A stretch of 64,000 nucleotides of DNA, from NCBI RefSeq assembly GCF_030814995.1, contig NZ_JAUSVX010000017.1, positions 62,001 through 126,000 of the forward strand. Direction: 5' to 3'. Positions 8,901 through 16,547 of this stretch are shown here, piece after piece. The notes under the pieces were generated by a model that searched no databases, had not been told where the DNA came from, and saw nothing but the letters and a program-made list of their open reading frames with translations. Made by a program: the position numbers and the translations under genes. Position 1 is the stretch's first letter. Each line of letters begins with the position of its first letter. Origin of the DNA: Labrys wisconsinensis. GTDB lineage: Bacteria > Pseudomonadota > Alphaproteobacteria > Rhizobiales > Labraceae.

Positions 8901-9108
8901 CCAGCGGCTGGGCCAGCGAGGAGGCCACCGTGGTCGGGTCGGCGCCCGGCAGCGTCGCCTGGACCTGGATGGTCGGGAAGTCGACCTGGGGCAGCGGCGC
9001 CACCGGCAATTGCGGATAGGCGATGATGCCGACGAACAGGATGCCGACCATCACCAGCGAGGTGGCGATAGGCAGCCGGATGAAGGGGGTGGAGACGCCG
9101 CCGGCCAT
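5959..9108 (-). CDS. RND family multidrug efflux permease (HAE1; MdtB/MdtC-like)
   Basis: 1049 aa, full family length. It starts with a cytoplasmic tail and TM1 (PIATSLVMVGILFVGIIAYP), then the periplasmic porter region (LPQVDFPTIQVQATLPGADP). TM4 carries the paired acidic proton-relay residues (TIAVGFVVDDAIVVLEN), and a second periplasmic loop and TM7-12 follow, the twofold RND layout. It drives proton-coupled export of lipophilic compounds across the envelope. The adaptor gene ends one base upstream, so the two are one operon. No TolC-type outer-membrane factor is encoded nearby. The subfamily is inferred from the N-terminal PLPQVDFP-type motif. Confidence 0.95.
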   Translation of the reverse strand: MAGGVSTPFIRLPIATSLVMVGILFVGIIAYPQLPVAPLPQVDFPTIQVQATLPGADPTTVASSLAQPLETQFAQIPGVSQMTSTSTLNSTSITIQFDLDRNIDAAANDVQSAINAASGQLPKNLPSPPTYRKVNPADSPILLLGATSDTLPLTVVDDEVETKLAQRISQISGVAQVSVGGQQKPSIRIQVDPAKLVAKGLSLEDVRTPLSIATVDNPKGTVNGTTRSYTIYTNDQMTAAKDWNNAIVAWRNGSPLRVRDIGTAVSAAQDDTQAAWADGKRGVFLIIFKQPGANVISTVDKIMAALPQLRAAMPPGIKISTLSDRTQTIRASVHDVQFTLLLTIGLVVMVIFVFLRSVWATIIPSITVPLALLGACALMWMCGYSLDNLSLMALTIAVGFVVDDAIVVLENITRYIEEGEKPMAAAIRGANEIGFTIVSISVSLIAVLIPLLLMGGIIGRLFREFAVTLSMTILVSAAVSLTLTPMMASRFLKGHDQEKHGRLYQLSERGFEALLRAYERGLDLVLDHRFATLIVFFLTLGLSVYLFTEIPKGFFPQQDTGLITGISEAAQDISIADLMRHQQALGDIVMKDPAVDHVAMAIGGNGNPLNTGRMFITLKPRDQRDVSSDQIIARLQPQLAKVEGARLFLQSAQDVRVGGRASRTQYQFTLQGSDIDELNQWAPKVLDSMKKLPEIRDVATDQQTQGATLTVTVDRDQAARYGLTADAIDATLYDAFGQRQIAQYFTQLSSYEVILEILPALQGDLTSLDKIFMRSPSTGGEVPLSAFAKWTTTPIQPLSISHQGQFPAVTISFNLSAGVALGQATAAVQQAEQAIKLPPTITTTFQGNAQAFQDSLSTVPMLILAALVVVYLILGILYESYIHPITILSTLPSAGVGALATLMLFHFDFSLIALIGVILLIGIVKKNGIMLVDFAIVAEREQHMSAHDAIRRACLLRFRPILMTTMAALLGGVPLMLGQGTGAEIRQPLGYAMVGGLLVSQVLTLFTTPVVYLYLDQLSEWLARFGGRPEEEASQAEEPELKPQSIAAE

Positions 9109-9109
9109 G

Positions 9110-10372
9110 TCAATGCGCTCCCTGTTCGGAGGCCTCGGCGAGCTTGTCGCCCCCGGCCTGGCCGCCCATCGGGGTGGCGGCGACCTCGGTGCCCGGCTGC
9201 AGCCGGTACTGGCCCTCGACGACCACGGTCTGGCCCGGGGTCAGGCCGTCGGTGATCACGGACTGGCCGGTGCCGGTCTGGCTGACCTTGATGGTCTGCA
9301 TCGCGACCTTGTTGTCGGCGCCGACGACGAAGGCATAGAGCCCGTTGGGCCCGCGCTGCACCGTATCCTCGGGCACGACGACCACCTGCTTGAGCGTGTC
9401 GACCCGCATGCGCGTCGACACCGACAGGCCCGGCCAGAGGGCGTTGTCGCCGTTCTCGAAGGTCGCCTTCATGCCGATCGTGCCGCTCGCCTCGTTCACC
9501 GCATTGTCGACCAGCGCCAGATGCCCGCGCGACAGCACGCTCTGCCCGTCGGAGCTCAGGGCGGCCACCGGCACCTCGCCGGCGGCGAGCGCCTTGTTGA
9601 TTGCCGGGATGCTCTCCTCCGGCGCGGTGTACACCACGGAGATCGGCTGCAGCTTGACGATGGTGACGATGCCGTTCGTGTCGCTGGCATGGACGATGTT
9701 GCCGGGATCGACCAGACGGAAGCCGGTCTTGCCGGTGAGCGGCGACTTGATCGAGGTGTAGTCGAGCTGGGTCTGGGCGTTGTCGATCGTCGCCTGGTCG
9801 CCCTGGATCTGGGCGGTGAGCTGGTCGACCAGCGCCTGCTGGGTGTCGAGCTGCTGGCGCGAGGCGAAGTCCTGCTTGGCCAGGCTCTGATAGCGCTGGA
9901 GGTTGAGCTTGTCGTCGCGCAGGCTCGCCTCGTCCTGGGCCTTCTTGGCGACCGCCTGGTCGAGCGCCGCCCGATAGGGGCGCTTGTCGATCTCGACCAG
10001 CGGGTCGCCCTCCTTCACCATCTGGCCCTGCTTGAAGAACACCTTGGTGATCTGGCCGTCGACGCGGCTGCGCACGGTGACGGTGTCGTAGGCCTGCACG
10101 GTGCCCAGGCCCGTGAGGTAGACGGGGAAGTCGGCCTTGCGCACCTGCGCCACCGTGACCGGCACGGGCGCGGGCTTCGGCGCCGCCTTGGCCGTCGCGT
10201 CCGCCCCGGCCGGCTCGGCGCGCAGCGTCGCGGCGAAGGCGGGAACCGCGGCAAGATAGGGCGCCGACTGTGGCACCACGCGGGCGACCAGGGGCACCAG
10301 CGTCGCCCGCTGCCACCAGCCTACCCCTCCGACGAGGAGAAGGACGACCACCACTTTGGAGAGACGCTTCAT
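9110..10372 (-). CDS. RND efflux periplasmic adaptor (membrane fusion protein)
   Basis: 420 aa from MKRLSKVVVVLLLVGGVGWW, an N-terminal membrane anchor. A lipoyl-like half (VTVAQVRKADFPVYLTGLG; TVRSRVDGQITKVFFKQGQ) flanks an alpha-hairpin (DQAVAKKAQDEASLRDDKLN), followed by beta-barrel and membrane-proximal domains (DTVQRGPNGLYAFVVGAD). It bridges the RND permease to an outer-membrane channel. An upstream in-frame ATG (10441) adds residues unlike an export signal, so 10372 is preferred. It sits 220 bp past the TetR gene's 3' end on the same strand. Confidence 0.93.
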   Translation of the reverse strand: MKRLSKVVVVLLLVGGVGWWQRATLVPLVARVVPQSAPYLAAVPAFAATLRAEPAGADATAKAAPKPAPVPVTVAQVRKADFPVYLTGLGTVQAYDTVTVRSRVDGQITKVFFKQGQMVKEGDPLVEIDKRPYRAALDQAVAKKAQDEASLRDDKLNLQRYQSLAKQDFASRQQLDTQQALVDQLTAQIQGDQATIDNAQTQLDYTSIKSPLTGKTGFRLVDPGNIVHASDTNGIVTIVKLQPISVVYTAPEESIPAINKALAAGEVPVAALSSDGQSVLSRGHLALVDNAVNEASGTIGMKATFENGDNALWPGLSVSTRMRVDTLKQVVVVPEDTVQRGPNGLYAFVVGADNKVAMQTIKVSQTGTGQSVITDGLTPGQTVVVEGQYRLQPGTEVAATPMGGQAGGDKLAEASEQGAH

Positions 10373-10533
10373 GGATCTGCCATCGGATGTGAACGGGGCC
10401 GGCGCTTCGGGATGTCGAGGCCGTCGGACGGTCTCGGGCATCCCGCGGGATTCCAGGACATCGGGCTATGCAGGATTTCCGAGCTCCGCCCGCAGGGCGA
10501 TTTCAGAAATATTGCATAGTTTCAAAGTTTTAT

Positions 10534-10572
10534 CGGAATTTCCTGGACCGGGGTCCGATCCGGGAAATTCCG
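10534..10572. terminator. Long inverted repeat downstream of tetR, upstream of the efflux operon
   Basis: CGGAATTTCC (10534-10543) pairs perfectly with GGAAATTCCG (10563-10572). Nested inside is GGACC-GG-GGTCC (10545-10556). It lies 20 bp past the tetR stop and about 160 bp before the adaptor start. It may be the tetR terminator, though it has no strong U-tract, or a regulatory site of the efflux promoter. Confidence 0.4.
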
Positions 10573-10592
10573 CCTAAGGCGCGTGCCGGGCC

Positions 10593-11228
10593 TCACGCCC
10601 CGGCCTGCGCCTCGCCGGAATGGGCGTACTCGCTGGGCAAGGCCCGCGGCAGGCCGCGGTTCGCCCCAAGGCCGTGCAGCGCCAGGCTGACGATGGCCAT
10701 GGCCATGGTGGCGTCGCTGAAACGCTCCAGGCCGATGCCGCTGCGCACCATCGCCATCATGAAATGGGCGGCGAGACCGGCGTCGAAGGGCTGGGCCTCG
10801 CCGCGGGCCTGCGCTTCCTCGATCACCGCACGCAACCGGGTCTCCAGATGGCCCCGGCGCTGGCGGAACAGGCGGCGCCGCGAGGTCTCGGGCTCGTCGA
10901 CCGTCCGGATCGCGGCGAAATGGGTGCGGAAGGTCGGCACCATCTCGCCGATCAGGCGGATGAGCCTCTGCTCGAAGGTGCCGGGCAGAAGCAGGGCTTC
11001 GTCGAGGCGCTTTTCCAGATCATCCAGCGCCTCGCTGATCACGGCCGCGAAGAGATCCTCCTTGCCGGCGAAGTAGCGATAGACCGTCGGCTTGCCGATG
11101 CCCGCCTCGAAGGCAATATCCTCCATCGAGGCCGCCGCATAACCTTGCCGCGCGAAGATCCGGCCCGCTGCATGCAGCAGGTTGTTCCGGCGGACGTCAC
11201 GCCATCTTTCCCTCGAAAGGTTTTCCAA
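10593..11228 (-). CDS. TetR/AcrR family transcriptional regulator, probable repressor of the efflux operon
   Basis: 211 aa from a TTG start. The N-terminal HTH reads LLHAAGRIFARQGYAAASME then DIAFEAGIGKPTVYRYF and KEDLFAAVI, the classic TetR signature. The C-terminal half is the ligand domain. TTG at 11228 is preferred because GAGG precedes it by 7 bases and the frame leaves a perfect palindromic operator 35 bp upstream. A GTG at 11258 would nearly touch the operator and lacks an RBS. It lies directly upstream of the RND adaptor and permease on the same strand, the common arrangement for a local repressor. Confidence 0.88.
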   Translation of the reverse strand: MENLSRERWRDVRRNNLLHAAGRIFARQGYAAASMEDIAFEAGIGKPTVYRYFAGKEDLFAAVISEALDDLEKRLDEALLLPGTFEQRLIRLIGEMVPTFRTHFAAIRTVDEPETSRRRLFRQRRGHLETRLRAVIEEAQARGEAQPFDAGLAAHFMMAMVRSGIGLERFSDATMAMAIVSLALHGLGANRGLPRALPSEYAHSGEAQAGA

Positions 11229-11262
11229 AGTCCGGCCTCGAAGCAGAGCGTCGACCACGAAT

Positions 11263-11278
11263 GAAACTCGCGAGTTTC
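11263..11278. promoter_or_regulatory. Perfect 16-bp palindrome, candidate TetR operator
   Basis: GAAACTCGCGAGTTTC is a perfect palindrome 35 bp upstream of the chosen tetR start. Size and symmetry match TetR-family operators. A weaker related element, GAAATATTGCATAGTTTC (10506-10523), sits in the gap before the efflux genes, but with two extra central bases. Confidence 0.6.
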
Positions 11279-11525
11279 GTCTTGAGCCGAGATTGTGATG
11301 GAAATATGCGCGTCCGCCTCTGCCGGCGGACGGAGCGGGGCCTGTGTCAAGCACATCCCCGTGAGAAATATTTCCACATTGTATCGCCGATTTGCCCGGC
11401 GTGTTGCATTGCACAAATTCGAGGCGATCAGACGCCTGCCGGTCGCCTCCGGGCGGGGCGGGCGCGGGCGCCTGCGTCTGCGGACGAGGCTCTTTGTCGC
11501 AGGGCGCGCTCGTGTGCCGTCGGGC

Positions 11526-12278
11526 TCACTCGCGCGGCAGCACGCCGACGATCGGGCCGAGCGGCCGCAGGCTGTCGGTGCGCCCGAGGGTGGGGGCGTA
11601 GAGGGCGGAGATGCTGCCGTCGAGGAACAGGGCGTCGGGGCAGTGCAGGGCGTCGCGGAAGAGATGCGCGAACTCGCCGAAGGTGACCGGCTCCTCGGAG
11701 ATGGCGAAGACGGCGGTGCCCCTGTCCTGCACGCCGACGCCGTTGCGCATCTTGGCGGAGGTGCCGCTCTCGGAGATCTTGGGATGGAGGCGGCCGGCGA
11801 TCACCAGCATCGGGCCGGACTGGGTGGCGAGCTCCGGGCGGAAGCCGGGCTGGGCGCGCAGCCTGAGATAGCGCCCGGTCTCGACGATGGCGGCGCCGTC
11901 CTTGTCGACATAGAAGATGCCGTTCGGCTTCATGTGGAAATTGCCGGGGCCGTTGGCGGTGTTGACGCGCACCCATTCGCGGCCGTTCTCGACATAGAGG
12001 CCGGCGGGCGACAGGTCCGGGCGGTACATGCCGGCATTCATGGCGAAGGTCAGGCGGCCGCCCTCGGGCATCTCGCGTAGCCGGGCGAAGGAGCCGAGCG
12101 CCTCGCCGTCGGCGCCCTTCCAGAACAGGCGGATGGTGTCGTGCCTGAGGTCCGCGGTGCAGACGGTGAAGGCCTTGCCGCCATAGGTGAGGGCGCGGCA
12201 CGGCCCGTCCTCGGCCGCCACCGGCGCGGCGAGCAGGGCGAGGGCCGCCAGAGCGAGGAGGCTGCGCCGGAGAGGCAT
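11526..12278 (-). CDS. Phosphodiester glycosidase (NAGPA/DUF2233) family exported protein
   Basis: 250 aa with a clear Sec signal peptide (MPLRRSLLALAALALLAAPVAA). The mature part carries family signatures: FAMNAGMYRPDLSPAGLYVE, then GNFHMKPNGIFYV, LATQSGPMLVIAGRLHP, KMRNGVGVQDRGTAVFAIS, and a C-terminal ALFLDGSISALY. These belong to the NAGPA-like domain that in known members hydrolyses phosphodiester-linked glycosides. The bacterial substrate is unknown; a periplasmic or envelope glycan target is plausible. Start at 12278 is set by the signal peptide; a longer ORF begins upstream. The 297-bp gap toward tetR holds the palindromic operator and an AT-rich stretch with GAAATATTTC at 11365-11374. 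Confidence 0.85.
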   Translation of the reverse strand: MPLRRSLLALAALALLAAPVAAEDGPCRALTYGGKAFTVCTADLRHDTIRLFWKGADGEALGSFARLREMPEGGRLTFAMNAGMYRPDLSPAGLYVENGREWVRVNTANGPGNFHMKPNGIFYVDKDGAAIVETGRYLRLRAQPGFRPELATQSGPMLVIAGRLHPKISESGTSAKMRNGVGVQDRGTAVFAISEEPVTFGEFAHLFRDALHCPDALFLDGSISALYAPTLGRTDSLRPLGPIVGVLPRE

Positions 12279-12443
12279 GCGAGGTCCCTGGAGATGAGGA
12301 GCGCCGATGGCTGGATAAGGCGTCCAGCGGCATTTGCAAACTGCCGCGCTGTTCTCCCCAGGGAGCGGAAGGCTGGCGCCGCGCCGAGACCGAGCAGGGA
12401 CATGCCGTCGCCCGCTGCCCCGACCATGCGACGCCAAGCGACA

Positions 12444-13613
12444 TCAACTTTTTCGCGTCCGCACATGACCGAAAGAATAGTCCGCCAACGGCACCTCGTG
12501 CCGGGCGTTGTCCTCGAAGCCAAAGATGACGCCATGGCCCGCGATCCGCTCGGCATGGGCGAGCCCTTCGACAATCGTCACCGGCTGGCGCGCCAGGCCC
12601 AGCTCGTGGAGCGACCCGCCCCGGACGTTCTCGAGCACGAGGCCGTTGTCCACGGCACAAAGAGCATGGATCGAGAGCTCGACGAAATAGTGTGGTGCAA
12701 CCGGCTTGTTCCACGCCGCGGCAAGACTGGCGATCTTGATCCACGGGCTGAAGCCGCCGACCCGGGCAATGTCGGCTTGAACAATGTCGATCGCATCCGC
12801 CATCAGGAAGCGGCGAAAGTCCTCGATCGTATAGAGGCTCTCGCCAAGCGCGATCGGGATTGACGTCTTGCGCCGGAGGTTCGCGTGGTCGCCGACATCA
12901 CCGGTCTTGAGGGGCTCCTCCATCCAGCCGATGTCGTAGGACTCGAACGCGCGACACCGGTTGATGGCTTCGCCCAGGTCCCACGCCTGATTCGCATCGA
13001 CCACCAGCTTGCAGTCCGGTCCGATGGCCTGACGAGCCGCCGCGACCCTTTCCACGTCGACGCTGATGTCGGGGTGCCCGACTTTGATCTTGAACCAGCG
13101 ATATCCATCCGCCTTGAGCGCCATCTGCGTCGAGGCCAGCTCTTCTGAGGTCATGTAGAGGTCAATGCCGCTGGTATAGGCGGGGATTGACGAGGCGTGC
13201 CCGCCCAATTCGAGAAACATCGGGCGGTCGGATGCTTGCGCTCGCACCTCCCACAGGGCGACGTCGATTGCCGCGAGCGCCAGCGTCGTGATGGCTCCCA
13301 TGCCTGTGCGGAGCAGATGATGGAACAGGCCATGTGCGGCGGCGATGACGTAGCGCGCGTCGCGCCCGATCAGCTCTGTCAGGCAGTAATCCTGAAGGAG
13401 CGAGCGGATGGCTGTTCCGCCAACGCCAACCGTGTAGCTGAAGCCTCGTGCGATCTTGCCGTTGACCGTCAGCTCGAGGATGACGATCTCGAGCGCCGGC
13501 ACCCGGTGCGTCGCGTCTTCCCATGGCACGCTCGGAGGCAGCCGAAACAACCGGACACGCGCATCCTCGACGATCAGGGGGTGATCATCTGCAAATTCAG
13601 CTCCGTTGAGCAT
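12444..13613 (-). CDS. Enolase-superfamily dehydratase (mandelate racemase/muconate lactonizing family), probable sugar-acid dehydratase
   Basis: 389 aa. The N-terminal capping domain is followed by a TIM barrel with KIK at 175-177, metal ligands Asp206 (VVDANQAWD), Glu232 (MEEP) and Glu258 (ALGES), and His308 (APHYF). This matches MR-subgroup acid-sugar dehydratases such as L-fuconate or L-rhamnonate dehydratase, which turn the aldonate into a 2-keto-3-deoxy acid. Exact substrate cannot be assigned. It is the last gene of a six-gene transporter-catabolic operon; its ATG overlaps the ATPase stop (TAATG). Confidence 0.85.
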   Translation of the reverse strand: MLNGAEFADDHPLIVEDARVRLFRLPPSVPWEDATHRVPALEIVILELTVNGKIARGFSYTVGVGGTAIRSLLQDYCLTELIGRDARYVIAAAHGLFHHLLRTGMGAITTLALAAIDVALWEVRAQASDRPMFLELGGHASSIPAYTSGIDLYMTSEELASTQMALKADGYRWFKIKVGHPDISVDVERVAAARQAIGPDCKLVVDANQAWDLGEAINRCRAFESYDIGWMEEPLKTGDVGDHANLRRKTSIPIALGESLYTIEDFRRFLMADAIDIVQADIARVGGFSPWIKIASLAAAWNKPVAPHYFVELSIHALCAVDNGLVLENVRGGSLHELGLARQPVTIVEGLAHAERIAGHGVIFGFEDNARHEVPLADYSFGHVRTRKS

Positions 13614-14377
13614 TACGCAGCCACTCCGGCCTTGGCACCAAAGGAACCCGTGATACGCGCGACGATCTCGTCATCGCTTGTCTCCTTGAGCAGCACTGAG
13701 CCGACATGGTGTCCTCGCCTCAGCACGACGGCCTTATCGGCAATCGACCGCATCTCTTCGAGATTATGGGTGATGAGCAGCACTGCGATGTTGCGTTCTT
13801 TGCGCAGCCGCTGGACTGTCTTGACGACATTGGCGCTTTCCTCGACGCCGAGAGCCGCCGTTGGCTCGTCGAGGATCAGCAGCTTCGACTTTCCCCTGAC
13901 GGCCCGCGCGAAGGCGAGCGCCTGGCGCTGACCGCCGCTGAAGCGGTTGGTCGGGGCTCTCATGTCGGGGACATTGACGCCGAGATCCTGCAACGTGGCA
14001 ACGGTCACCTTCTCCATCGCCTTGCGATCGAGAATCTTGAAGGGGCCAAAGCCTCGATAGAGTTCGCGCCCGAGAAAGAGGTTCCCGGGCGCGTTGAGGT
14101 TCGGACACAGCGCCAGATTCTGAAAGACGGTCTCGATGCCGGCCTCGCGCGATTGCTGCGGGTCGGAGAGGACACGGTCGGCGCCCTCGATGCAGATGCT
14201 GCCGATGTCGGGCCGCAACAGCCCCGAGAGCAGGGAGACGAGGGTCGACTTCCCCGCTCCGTTGCCACCCATCAGGGCAACGGCTTCCCCAGCTGCCAGC
14301 TCGAAGCTGATGCCCTTGAGGGCGGCGATGCCGCCGAAGGACTTGCTGACATTTCTGACCTCGAGAAAAGGCGTCAT
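13613..14377 (-). CDS. Sugar ABC transporter ATPase (CUT2, single-domain, FrcA-like)
   Basis: 254 aa with Walker A GGNGAGKST (about residue 37), Q-loop, signature RFSGGQRQALAFARAV, Walker B LLILDEPTAALG and the switch His (LLITHNLEEM). Most CUT2 importers use a double-length RbsA; a one-domain ATPase like this is the FrcA arrangement known from rhizobial fructose uptake, implying it works as a homodimer. It overlaps the permease gene by 4 bp and the dehydratase by 1 bp. Confidence 0.92.
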   Translation of the reverse strand: MTPFLEVRNVSKSFGGIAALKGISFELAAGEAVALMGGNGAGKSTLVSLLSGLLRPDIGSICIEGADRVLSDPQQSREAGIETVFQNLALCPNLNAPGNLFLGRELYRGFGPFKILDRKAMEKVTVATLQDLGVNVPDMRAPTNRFSGGQRQALAFARAVRGKSKLLILDEPTAALGVEESANVVKTVQRLRKERNIAVLLITHNLEEMRSIADKAVVLRRGHHVGSVLLKETSDDEIVARITGSFGAKAGVAA

Positions 14378-15426
14378 GCGGCCGCCTCCTGCAGGCCGAG
14401 CCGAGCGGCCAACCTCTGCCGGATGACGATGAGCAGCACGGCGACGATGATGACCGCGCCGCGAACGAAATTCAGATAGAGCGGGTTGACCGCGACCAGA
14501 TTGAGCACATTGTCGATCGACGACAGGAGGATCACGCCACCCAGCACGCCCCAGAGGCTGCCCGCTCCACCCGACAGGGCGATGCCGCCGATGATGATTG
14601 CCGCGAAGACCGTGAAGGTGATGCCGTCTCCCGAATTCGCCGATGCCGAGTCGAGGCGCGCCGCATTCAACCAGCCGGCCAATCCCGCCAGGCCTCCCGA
14701 AAGCGCATAGACGATCGTGACCGTCCTGAAGGGCGAGATGCCGTTCTCGCGCGCTGCCTCTACATTGCCGCCGACAGCGTAGATGTGGCGACCGATGACC
14801 GAAGCCTTCAACCAGCAGGCAAGCATCAGGCAGACCGTGAAGGAAACAATCACGATCCAGCTGACGCCGAAGACTTCATTGTAGCCGACCCAGCTATAGA
14901 CGCTCGGAAGAGTATAGACCGTGGTCGCCTGCGTCGGGATCGCCGCAGCGCCCTTCAGGGTCAGCAGCATGCCCAGCGTCACGATGAACGGGTTGACGCC
15001 GAGTCCCTGGACGAGCAGGCCGTTCAGCATTCCGATGCCGACGCCGATCGCAATCCCGAGCGGGATGCAAAGGAGAGGCGACAACTCGACGCCGGCGCCA
15101 ACCGGCGCCGGCATCATCAGCCATGCGATGAACATGGAGGAGAAGCAGAGCGTCCCCTCCACGGACAAGTCGATGTTGCCCGTGATCATGGCGAGCGCAC
15201 CGCCGCAAGACAGCAGCAGAAGGATCGACGAGGCAAGCAACAGGTTCTGCAGGTTGGTTGTCGTGGCGTAGAAGGGAACGAACGCGGCAAACAGCGGGAG
15301 AGCGACCGCCAAAATCGGAAGGATGGGATTGAGGAGAATGATCTTCCCGACAGTTGCGACAATCCCTTTCGCACCAGAAGCGTCAGCGGCAGGTCTCACG
15401 AGGAGGGCTTCCGATTTCGACGACAT
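14374..15426 (-). CDS. Sugar ABC transporter permease (CUT2, RbsC/FrcB-like)
   Basis: 350 aa, about ten hydrophobic segments. Family landmarks are GALAMITGNIDLSVEG (RbsC-type 'GGIDLSVG' region), MLNGLLVQGLGVNPFIVTLG, YAVGGNVEAARENGIS (the ATPase-contact loop) and the C-terminal GAGSLWGVLGGVILLSSIDN. It forms the membrane channel as a dimer with the ATPase. Three bases separate it from the binding-protein stop. Confidence 0.93.
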   Translation of the reverse strand: MSSKSEALLVRPAADASGAKGIVATVGKIILLNPILPILAVALPLFAAFVPFYATTTNLQNLLLASSILLLLSCGGALAMITGNIDLSVEGTLCFSSMFIAWLMMPAPVGAGVELSPLLCIPLGIAIGVGIGMLNGLLVQGLGVNPFIVTLGMLLTLKGAAAIPTQATTVYTLPSVYSWVGYNEVFGVSWIVIVSFTVCLMLACWLKASVIGRHIYAVGGNVEAARENGISPFRTVTIVYALSGGLAGLAGWLNAARLDSASANSGDGITFTVFAAIIIGGIALSGGAGSLWGVLGGVILLSSIDNVLNLVAVNPLYLNFVRGAVIIVAVLLIVIRQRLAARLGLQEAAA

Positions 15427-15429
15427 GCC

Positions 15430-16494
15430 TCATTCCTTGTACGTGTTCGCCCAGAAGATCTTGCTGTCGACATTCGAGGCGTCGATTGGATTGGCCGTCA
15501 GAAGGACGGTCGGCCCGGTCGCCTTGTCGTCGATAAGTCGGGGGGCGTTCGTGGTCACGCCAGCCTTGTCCATGACGCCCTGCCAAGCCTGCGCGAAGGG
15601 CTTGCCGTCGAGCGACTCGTTGGCGAGGTAGACATTGCTGGCGCACATGCCGTCGATCGGATAGTTGAGCGAGAATTCCTGCCAACCCTCCCGAATGGCC
15701 TTCAGCCCGCCTGGGATGCCGCCGAGACCGCCGATGAGCACATGCTTTGCGCCCTTGTTGTCGGTGTAGCCATTGCGCTTCAGCACGGGGATCAGAAAGG
15801 GCGTGAGAAAGTCGCTCTCCGTAAAGATCGCGTCGACTGGCCCGCGCGTCATCGCATCCTGAAGGCCGCTGACCGCAGGTTCCGGCTTCCAATTGGTGAC
15901 GACCTCGACCATGTCGACAGTGATGCCCTCGATCGGCGCCTGGATGACCTTGTTGAAACCCTCCCTGCGCAAGCGCACCGGTTCCGTGGCGACTGCGCCC
16001 ACCAGATGAACCAGCCGGTAGGCCTTTTGGCCTGTTTCCGCCGCACGCTTCTGCAAGAGCCCGATCATGCGCTTTGCAGCCGCCGCACCTGTCGCGCTCT
16101 CGTCCATGGCCACCGTTGCGGTCAGCGTCGTGTTCGGAACGGCCGTGTTGAAGGCGTAGACTTGGATGTTGCGCGCCATGGCCCGCTTGAGGGCAGGCAC
16201 GACAGCACTCGAATCGATCGATGCGATCATCATCGCGGCGGGTGCCTTCTGAATCGTCGTGTCGATCTGGTTGACCTGCGTCTCCATGGAGTAGTTGCCG
16301 TCGAGCAAGGTCAGATCAGCCCCGATATCCTTGGCAGCCCGCTTGGCTCCGACATTGCACCCTTGCCAGAACTCGTCCTGGAAATAGGCATTCAGGAGCG
16401 TCATGGTGAGCTTCTTGTCGGCCGCGCCGGCCGCGCTCGACCACACCGAAAGCGCAAGCGCCGATGCTGCCAAGAGATGGATTTTCTCTCTCAC
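15430..16494 (-). CDS. Periplasmic sugar-binding protein (CUT2 ABC importer)
   Basis: 354 aa from a GTG start with GGGGAGG nine bases upstream. Signal peptide VREKIHLLAASALALSVWSS with cleavage near AAGAADKK. The mature part is a type-I periplasmic binding fold: LLNAYFQDEFWQGCNVGAKR, GNYSMETQVNQIDTTIQKAP, then AMMIASIDSSAVVPALKRAM. Partner of the adjacent permease and ATPase. Ligand not identifiable by eye, but the neighbouring enzymes point to a 6-deoxyhexose such as L-fucose or L-rhamnose. Confidence 0.92.
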   Translation of the reverse strand: MREKIHLLAASALALSVWSSAAGAADKKLTMTLLNAYFQDEFWQGCNVGAKRAAKDIGADLTLLDGNYSMETQVNQIDTTIQKAPAAMMIASIDSSAVVPALKRAMARNIQVYAFNTAVPNTTLTATVAMDESATGAAAAKRMIGLLQKRAAETGQKAYRLVHLVGAVATEPVRLRREGFNKVIQAPIEGITVDMVEVVTNWKPEPAVSGLQDAMTRGPVDAIFTESDFLTPFLIPVLKRNGYTDNKGAKHVLIGGLGGIPGGLKAIREGWQEFSLNYPIDGMCASNVYLANESLDGKPFAQAWQGVMDKAGVTTNAPRLIDDKATGPTVLLTANPIDASNVDSKIFWANTYKE

Positions 16495-16547
16495 GATAGT
16501 CCTCCCCGTTTCATTGTTTGCGAGATCACGTCTCGCTTCGTAAGCCG

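Noticed and set aside
6703-9255. 850-codon open frame on the plus strand opposite the RND permease gene
   Set aside because: Composition is His/Asp/Arg/Gly-rich shadow sequence of a high-GC gene with no domain; the minus-strand frame has full RND motifs.
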